A DNA stretch of 64,000 nt, taken from the NCBI GenBank assembly GCA_032622095.1, contig CP136068.1, positions 131,073,989 to 131,137,988 of the forward strand, given 5' to 3'. Below the pieces are notes generated by a model. That model saw nothing but the letters and a program-made list of their open reading frames with translations. It did no database searches and was not told the DNA's origin. The position numbers and the translations under genes are program-made. Positions 58,161 to 64,000 of this stretch are shown here, in pieces. Each line of letters starts with the position of its first letter. Positions within the stretch are counted from its first letter, which is position 1. The DNA comes from Siphonodentalium dalli. Its lineage: Eukaryota > Mollusca > Scaphopoda > Gadilida > Siphonodentaliidae.

Positions 58161-58700
58161 ATAGTTTCCGGGGTATAAAAATAATAAATATGAGCCAAAG
58201 ACCCCTGTCCGGAAACGCTCCTATTAATTAATAGTGATGTTATAACTACATATTCTTGTTTAACGCGATAAATCAAGTGGGACATGTTATCGTTAATATT
58301 TTTAGAATTTTAGATAGAGTTATTCCGCATGGTTCACTCGGAACGAATGCGAGCTGTTAATTTCCGCAAATGTATTGTATGTACAGTAATGCTCAAAGTA
58401 ATCGACTTCTTAACCACAGCAGAATTATGGGTAACTTTTCAGGATTTAGTCGGATTTTCACCGAGAGCTTTCCGATGAATTGCAACAAGCCATATTTAGC
58501 TTTCCGATTAATGGCAACAAGCCATATTTCCGACTAAATCCTGAAAAGTTACCCATAATTCTGCTGTGGTTAAAGAGTCGATTACTTAGACCATTACTGT
58601 ATATTATACCAGAACATTCGAAATAAAATAAATAGTAATTGATAGAAGCGTTTCCAGACAGGGGTCTTCGATTCATATTTACTATTTTGCAGGAAACTAT
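58161..58700. mobile_element. MITE P2, copy 2, with P1 inserted
   Basis: Terminal inverted repeats of ~75 bp: ATAGTTTCCGGGGTATAAAA ... GACCCCTGTCCGGAAACGCT at the left, mirrored by AGAAGCGTTTCCAGACAGGG ... TTGCAGGAAACTAT at the right. The palindromic MITE P1 occupies 58382-58601 between the arms. Confidence 0.82.
58382..58601. mobile_element. Palindromic MITE P1, copy 2
   Basis: TA, then CAGTAATGCTCAAAGTAATC, and at the other end GATTACTTAGACCATTACTG, then TA. Inner blocks are CAGAATTATGGGTAACTTTT and GATTTAGTCGGA, and their mirrors. The TA flanks and CAGT- start fit Tc1/mariner non-autonomous elements. Confidence 0.85.
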
Positions 58701-58919
58701 GCACATGTAACATTTGTTATAGGAAGAGACAGGTCATCTTTAAATTAGAAAACCGCTATGTCTGACTGACTTGCTATGTCGCTGGAATTATTATTTTCAC
58801 GTCCCTATATTACATGAATCAGCGGGAAATCACTGTGCTGGTTCCAGTATTATCTTACTGGACTAATAAGATTAACGTCGGCTTTTTAAAACGAATGCAT
58901 GGGAATTCACATGTCTTAC

Positions 58920-59074
58920 CTGAGGTAGACATCTTTAATCTTCGTTTCGGGAATCATGGAAACGTTCATCTGCCCATTTTGAACATATCTTTTGAATGGG
59001 AAATCGGTGAGATAATCTTGAGGGGCGTGTCTGTGCGATGTGATCACAGGGGTACGGTCAATGAGATCGACAGG
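58920..59074 (-). CDS. METTL24-like: METTL24-like methyltransferase, upstream internal exon
   Basis: 155 bases, acceptor tttcttatattacag|CCTGTC, donor TACCTCAG|GTAAGACAT, both strong. In phase 0 it reads PVDLIDRTPVITSHRHAP, QDYLTDFPFKRYV and NGQMNVSMIPETKIKDVYL, ending AG|, completed by the T of exon 56755-56624. This stretch is the region before the catalytic fold and is not conserved enough for me to recognise alone. Its assignment rests on the perfect phase and the family match of the next exon. The exon(s) with the start codon and any signal anchor are not found upstream. Confidence 0.75.
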
Positions 59075-59274
59075 CTGTAATATAAGAAATACAAACATGT
59101 CAACTCATTGCTTATTTGGCGATATAATGCGATATTATAGTTATGTTTAGAAACAACTACAATAGAAACTAGAAAGAGAGCAGTGCATTATATCACCAGC
59201 GGTCGTCATAATCTCCAGGACTGTTTCCTGACAACCTCTGGCGCAGATGTGGTGATCAAGGCCTGGTTTTATAT

Positions 59275-60030
59275 ATATATGCATATCGTTTGTCGATATA
59301 TGTGTATCGTTTGCCAATATATGTATACCGTTTGACAATCTATGTGTATCGTTTGCCAATATATGTATATCTTTTGTCAACATGTGTATATCGTTTGTCA
59401 ATATATGTATATCGCGATCGTTTACCAATATATGTGTATTGTTTGCCAATATACATGTATGAATATCATTTGTCAATATGTGTATATCGTTTGTCAAAAT
59501 ATGTATATCGTTTGTCAATATATGTATATCGTTTGCCAATATGTGCATATCGTTTGTCAATATATTGTATACGTTTGTCAATATATGTATATAGTTTGTC
59601 AATATATGTATATCGTTTGTCAGTATATATTGATATGTATATTATTTGTCAATATATGTATATAGTTTGTCAATATTTGTATATCGTTTGTCAATATATG
59701 TATATTGTTTGCCAATATATGTATACGGTTTGTCCATATATGAATATCGTTTGTCAGTATATGTATATCGTATGTCAATATATTGTATATCGTTTGTCAA
59801 TATATGAATATAGTTTGTAAATATATGTATATCGTTTGTCAATATAATTGATATGTATATCATTTGTCAATATATGTATATAGTTTGTCAATATTTGTAT
59901 ATCGTTTGTCAATATATGTATATTGTTTGCCAATATAATATGTATATGGTTTGTCAATATATGTATATCGTTTGTCAATATATGTATATTGTATGTCTAT
60001 ATATGAATATCGTTTGTCAATTGTTCGCTT
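59275..60030. repeat. 21-bp minisatellite, ~35 imperfect copies
   Basis: Unit GTTTGTCAATATATGTATATC with variants (GTTTGCCAATATATGTGTAT, and longer units with ATTGATATGTATATC). A 7-codon unit again keeps frames open on both strands (MYIVCQY / NDIHILT). It lies in the 5' intron or upstream part of the methyltransferase gene. A larger block (about 59640-59790) recurs at about 59850-60020. Confidence 0.95.
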
Positions 60031-60034
60031 ATCA

Positions 60035-60580
60035 GGCAGAATAAAATGAAACAAGTTTCGCGACAATGGACAATATCATACGTGGATGATATATAAAAAA
60101 AGCGATCTCAAAATGTCATAATAGGGAACTCTCTTTGTCTTTATAACAGACGATCATAGCTCGTTATAATAGTAAATATGCCTTAATTCGTGTCGGTTGA
60201 AACTTATAACGCTAATCGAATCAAGAGTTATTTCTTACAATTTAATCCGCCAGTCACAGGAGAACCGCACATACTGTAAGTAGGTGATAGAAATAAAAGT
60301 GAAAACGAGCGAAAAAAAACTCCCAGACTATTTCCAAACAAAACGACGCATGTTGAAAGCCGACAGCTGTCAGCCTCTCATTGACGATTGCTCGGGTGGC
60401 CCCATCAATCCATCGTTTTGATTGGATAGTGACAAGTGATCACGCAATTGCGTTGCACGTGCTATGTTAGTTCTTAGCATGTTGTTAGTTTCGTTTCTTT
60501 GAAAATGTTACCACGAGTCTTGTTTATTTATATTTGTACTTGTGCATCAGGTGCTAACAGTGCGGTTATACATTGGCAGG
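60035..60580. other. Unassigned stretch
   Basis: A plus-strand ATG at 60508 opens MLPRVLFIYICTCASG, signal-peptide-like, next to a possible donor. Too short to call. Nothing else seen. Confidence 0.25.
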
Positions 60581-61008
60581 TACAGTACCAGTCAGAAGAA
60601 GTGGTATATTGAGGCGCGCCTTTATTGCAATATTGAGCGTGCTTAATTTCGAAAAAGACGCGATTATATAGCGCAATACCAAAAATCTGTCGCGCTTATT
60701 ATTGTGATATTGAACGGAAAATATTGCGATATTAAGCGCGCTAAATTTCATACAGACTTGATGGTGTTATATTTATATTAGATAAATACTGTGCATATGG
60801 TATACATATAGTGTACATATAGATTTAAATATCACAATTTTGAGCGCAAGATGTTGTAATATTAAACGCGAAATATTGCGATATTAAGCGAAAAATATTT
60901 AAATAATATCGCAAGCAGCGCGCTTATAAGCGTTTCCACTTGCAATGTTATTGCGATGGGCGCGAATATAACGCGCTTAATATACCACTTCTATTGGCTG
61001 GTACTGTA
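60581..61008. mobile_element. Tc1/mariner-like MITE
   Basis: TA target duplication at 60581-60582 and 61007-61008. Ends CAGTACCAGTCAGAAGAAGT and ATAGAAGTGGTATATT mirrored (ACTTCTATTGGCTGGTACTG). CAGTACCAGTCA is a common Tc1-type end. The interior repeats words such as ATTGCGATATTAAGCGCG. No transposase. Confidence 0.85.
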
Positions 61009-61423
61009 GTCCTACACGCAGAAAACAATTAGTTACCTGTGATACTAAAACGTACATGTTATTTTTTCTTCGCAAAGAACCAAAATAAAGAACCAAAAAT
61101 GAAGAACCAAAGGGATTATGTTGTTGAATGTACCGAATAGTTGTCGTGTTATAGGCGTGTTCACATCAATCGGTGCTAAATGAAGTCGACTTATGGGTGA
61201 ATTGATTGACAGGCTGCGGCGGAGAGTAATCAAGAAATTTGGGTAATCGAGAAATAACCTTGACGACTAATTATGTGTCAATTCAATTTAAAAGTTCAGT
61301 CGAGTAGCAGAGAAGGAATATACTGTTAATATTTTATTCTGCATATATGAAAGCTTACTCTCCCAAATTGAATCCATGATGGTCCATAATAGTATATATT
61401 GTCGAAAAGCGACGGTGTGTTGA
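61009..61423. other. Unassigned stretch
   Basis: Contains a short direct repeat (AAGAACCAAAAATGAAGAAC). A 62-codon minus frame is not recognisable. Confidence 0.35.
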
Positions 61424-61754
61424 TTAAAGGGGGTACTGAACACTAGATCAGCCCATTTATGGCACCGTTATCCTTTTATACTCAACAGAAAATATGGAAC
61501 TAATGAATAGATTTGAGCCATGGTCTCTATGAACGATGCAAAAACATGGTAACTATAATGAGTTTATGATTCGAGTCATAAACTCCTTTTAATTATAATT
61601 ACCATGTTGTTTGCATCGTTCATAGAGCACACATGCAGGTGTGTTTTGCATTATTCCGGGGCTCAAATTCATTCATTTGTTGCATATGTTATATTGAGTA
61701 TAAAAGGAAATGGTCCCATAAATGGCCGGATTTAGGGTACAGTTCCCCTTTAAA
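61424..61754. mobile_element. TTAA MITE family T3, complete palindromic copy
   Basis: TTAA at 61424-61427 and 61751-61754. Ends AGGGGGTACTGAAC and GTACAGTTCCCCTT. The arms contain TGAACGATGCAAAAACATGG and its mirror, TTTATACTCAACAGAAAATA and its mirror, and GAGTTTATGATTCGAG at the centre. The ends resemble family T2. Confidence 0.85.
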
Positions 61755-62244
61755 AGAGTCATAAACATTACTGTATTTAATATAATTATCATGTTGATAC
61801 CTTCGGTTCTTTTGAGTGTGCTTATATATCTACTATTTATCCATTTCAGAAAATAAATTGCCACAAAAGGATTTTTCCGTTGGACGATCTCCGAATTTGG
61901 TTGACAGTCCGGATATAAATTGGCAGAAATTGTCAACGGCCAAGCAAACTTTCAGAAAATAAGTAAATCTCAACTTCAAATTTCAGCAGTAAACTATCCA
62001 TTATAAAAATAATTACTTGTTTGCCTACGATTTACATTTAAAATGACTCAATAACGTCTCAATAATTATCAACACGCTCGAATCCGAAGCGACTGGTTAG
62101 CAATCACCGCCACGAGTAAAATGTTTAATTCCCGATCCGATGCCCTTGTCACATCTAATGTTATCGTGACAAATACAGTGTCATTACGCGCGCCGCTTGT
62201 ATACTGTCCTAGATATTCTAGATAGCCATGGTTCGCTGTGCGTT
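61755..62244. other. Unassigned stretch
   Basis: AT-rich, no feature supported. Confidence 0.35.
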
Positions 62245-62670
62245 TTATTTATAGATAATGGGAATTTTTGCGAACCGGAGACCGAGTCCGGTGAAAGGTG
62301 TAGTTGGGAATTTCAATTTTGTTTATTGTCCGTTACATTGTTATGTCAATAATGTTGATTTTTGGTTTGTGACAAGCTATGTCAATTACAAATAAAAGAA
62401 ATGAAAAAGATAATTTGTAAGTCTTATATTTCAACTTTCATAGACATTTTTCGTTCTGCAGCCCACTGGGGGTTGTGATCGGAGACGGTCGAGTCGGCCG
62501 CCGGTTGGTTAATTAGGTGCTGGTTGTTATTGTTATTTTAACGGAATTCTGAGTTGGTCATTCGCGAAACCAATATATTTTATATTCTGTAATTACAATC
62601 ATGCATGGGTATATAATATATGATCTTGAGCGCGTTACCATTTCTGACATTGGTTTTCTTGTTAACATTT
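62245..62670 (+). repeat. Dispersed repeat, copy B (pair with 57512-58085)
   Basis: Same block order as copy A: TTTATTTATAGATAATGGGA, GAGTCCGGTGAAAGGTGTAG, TTTTAACGGAATTCTGAG, AACCAATATATTTTATATTC, CGTTACCATTTCTGACATTG. Shorter by internal deletion. Confidence 0.75.
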
Positions 62671-63502
62671 GGCATAAAACAGAAACATGTCAATACGGTT
62701 GTAATCGGGTAACACATTTTATTGATTTCCAATCAAAGTATCCATGTTCATCAGCATGTTGATCAGTCTGATCCATGATCATTTGTTTTCGCAGTAACTA
62801 CACACGGTTGTCATGTACGCTTTTCCGAAAATTGGGCAAATGAAAAAACGCCCCGCACGCAATTCTATTTATACAAATTTTACTAGTTTCAAATCCGCTG
62901 TTACAGGATACATGCACTGGTATGTAAATATCATTGCTTTCAATTCAACTACATGTAACTTGCTATGTTGGAGTCAATTTACTGAATAACAATACAAAGA
63001 ATTCGCGCGAAAACTATGCGTGACCAGCTCATTACGCCCTCTATGGGTGTGATTTGTGATCGTGTTTATTATTTGTCAATGGGGGTATGGGCGAATGTGT
63101 AAAAAATGAATAAAAAGGTACTTGGATATTTTCGTACTCGAACGATATGAATAGAAAGGTACTTGGGTATGTTGTACTTTAATTCATACTCGAACCATGT
63201 AACGAAGTTTGACAATAATTATTTAGTGTAAACATATTTTTATTTCCAAATCCAAACATAATACACATAATACACAAATGACATAAATATACAACATATA
63301 AGAGATAATGTATGGAAATGAGGATCAGACAACAAGCTCGAGGGCTTATATGAAGTCTTCTCCTCTTTGGCGACATGCCCCTTCCCCAATAAGTGAGGGA
63401 GGGGTATCGATCAGACGGGAAATAATATTTTTTAAAGGAGAAGTAACTAAGTTTAAGTTGGGATGGACACAGCGGGAAGATAGTGTTAGGGATAGCAGGA
63501 GG
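62671..63502. other. Unassigned stretch
   Basis: Has a short direct repeat (GAAAGGTACTTGG-type near 63113 and 63155). No gene supported. Confidence 0.35.
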
Positions 63503-63523
63503 CAGAGAGAGAGAGAGAGAGAT

Positions 63524-63588
<65 letters not shown>

Positions 63589-63592
63589 TGAG
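63503..63592 (+). repeat. (GA)n microsatellite
   Basis: About 90 bases of GA dinucleotides with a few interruptions. The Arg-Glu frames across it are by-products. Confidence 0.97.
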
Positions 63593-64000
63593 AAAGATTA
63601 TTATTAATAATTATTTGTGTGATCTAATAGAGGTAGCATCTCGCCGCGATATATGTTCACGTACATGTATCACTTAAAGCCTTTTACGGTTATATCGGCG
63701 TGTATGTCGACATGCTTTATTGAACCATGGTTTGTTAGCTACGACGAGGAGAGGGCGCCGACTTCATGGAACGGGAATTCCCGTGTTAACCGTTAGCGCT
63801 CTGCGCGCTGTGTGTTTCTATTGTGTTTGACCTGCTTTGTTATTTTCACTGACATATCTGAATGCTATCTACTATTATAGTGCATGGGGATTTGAGGATG
63901 GTAAATAAATTTAATTCACGCATGAACCCTTCGAGCTGCTTATTTATATCGGTGTTTAACATGTTATTTGACATCGTTTAGTGACCGTTTTCGTTTATTA
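63593..64000. other. Unassigned right edge
   Basis: No coding region, RNA gene or clear repeat seen. Confidence 0.35.

Noticed and set aside
59290-59820. Long open frames (up to 176 codons) on both strands
   Set aside because: They lie wholly inside a 21-bp minisatellite. A unit of seven codons keeps frames open on both strands, and there is no non-repetitive coding part.
60508-60555. Signal-peptide-like plus-strand start (MLPRVLFIYICTCASG)
   Set aside because: Only 16 residues, a weak donor and no partner exon.
63308-63677. Arg/Glu-rich frames
   Set aside because: Produced by a (GA)n microsatellite.
1-64000. tRNA, rRNA or other structured RNA genes
   Set aside because: I looked for B-box-like GGTTCGAATCC words with matching stems and for rRNA-like tracts and found none that fold convincingly. 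A covariance-model scan would be decisive.

Overview
This window looks like intron-rich, repeat-dense metazoan DNA. It is AT-rich, has almost no long open frames, shows spliced exons with GT/AG borders, and is packed with non-LTR retrotransposon remnants, MITE-like inverted-repeat elements, satellites and minisatellites. Repeats carrying a 'gggagataactct' motif, and others carrying 'gccatagctaacagacaaac'-type tails, suggest to me a marine invertebrate, perhaps a mollusc or other lophotrochozoan. That placement is an inference and cannot be proved here.

Layout. Positions 1-5533: a decayed LINE on the minus strand, with ORF2 (endonuclease plus reverse transcriptase) and ORF1 (coiled coil plus SGNH esterase). 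5534-10497: a ~5 kb foldback-like element with ~1.1 kb inverted arms built from ~350 bp subrepeats. 10498-25000: mostly diverged repeats, including single-hairpin palindromes, a ~650 bp repeat family with CCCTAA-like tracts, a SINE-like 3' end, a ~360 bp tandem family, and a two-level palindromic element at 24017-24476. 25665-28247: a 97-bp satellite that flips orientation once. 28668-29170: a Harbinger transposase remnant. 29301-30721: a ~650 bp direct duplication. 31443-31670: a second two-level palindrome. 33048-34590: TTAA-flanked MITEs. 35505-36286: a LINE deletion derivative lying inside a 20-bp satellite that continues to 39288. 40010-40565: a second RT fragment. 41500-44200: nested palindromic elements.

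The only host gene I can support is a METTL24-like (FkbM-type) methyltransferase on the minus strand. Exons at 59074-58920 and 56755-56624 join in perfect phase. The terminal exon is 45578-45279. Two weaker candidate exons lie at 49297-49188 and 48568-48487. Its introns are loaded with TTAA MITEs, Tc1/mariner-like MITEs and minisatellites. The 5' part of the gene is not identified and may lie beyond 59 kb or outside the window.

The most unusual observation is in the intron after the 56755-56624 exon. The intron begins with a 32-bp minisatellite whose unit is a copy of the exon end plus its GTGAGT donor, so one real donor is followed by eight near-identical decoys. Other notable points are the foldback element, the palindromes-of-palindromes, the inverted satellite with a variant fingerprint, an ORF1-ORF2 fused LINE derivative, a TTAA MITE nested in its own kind, and a MITE family that exists in L-R, L-L' and R'-R geometries.
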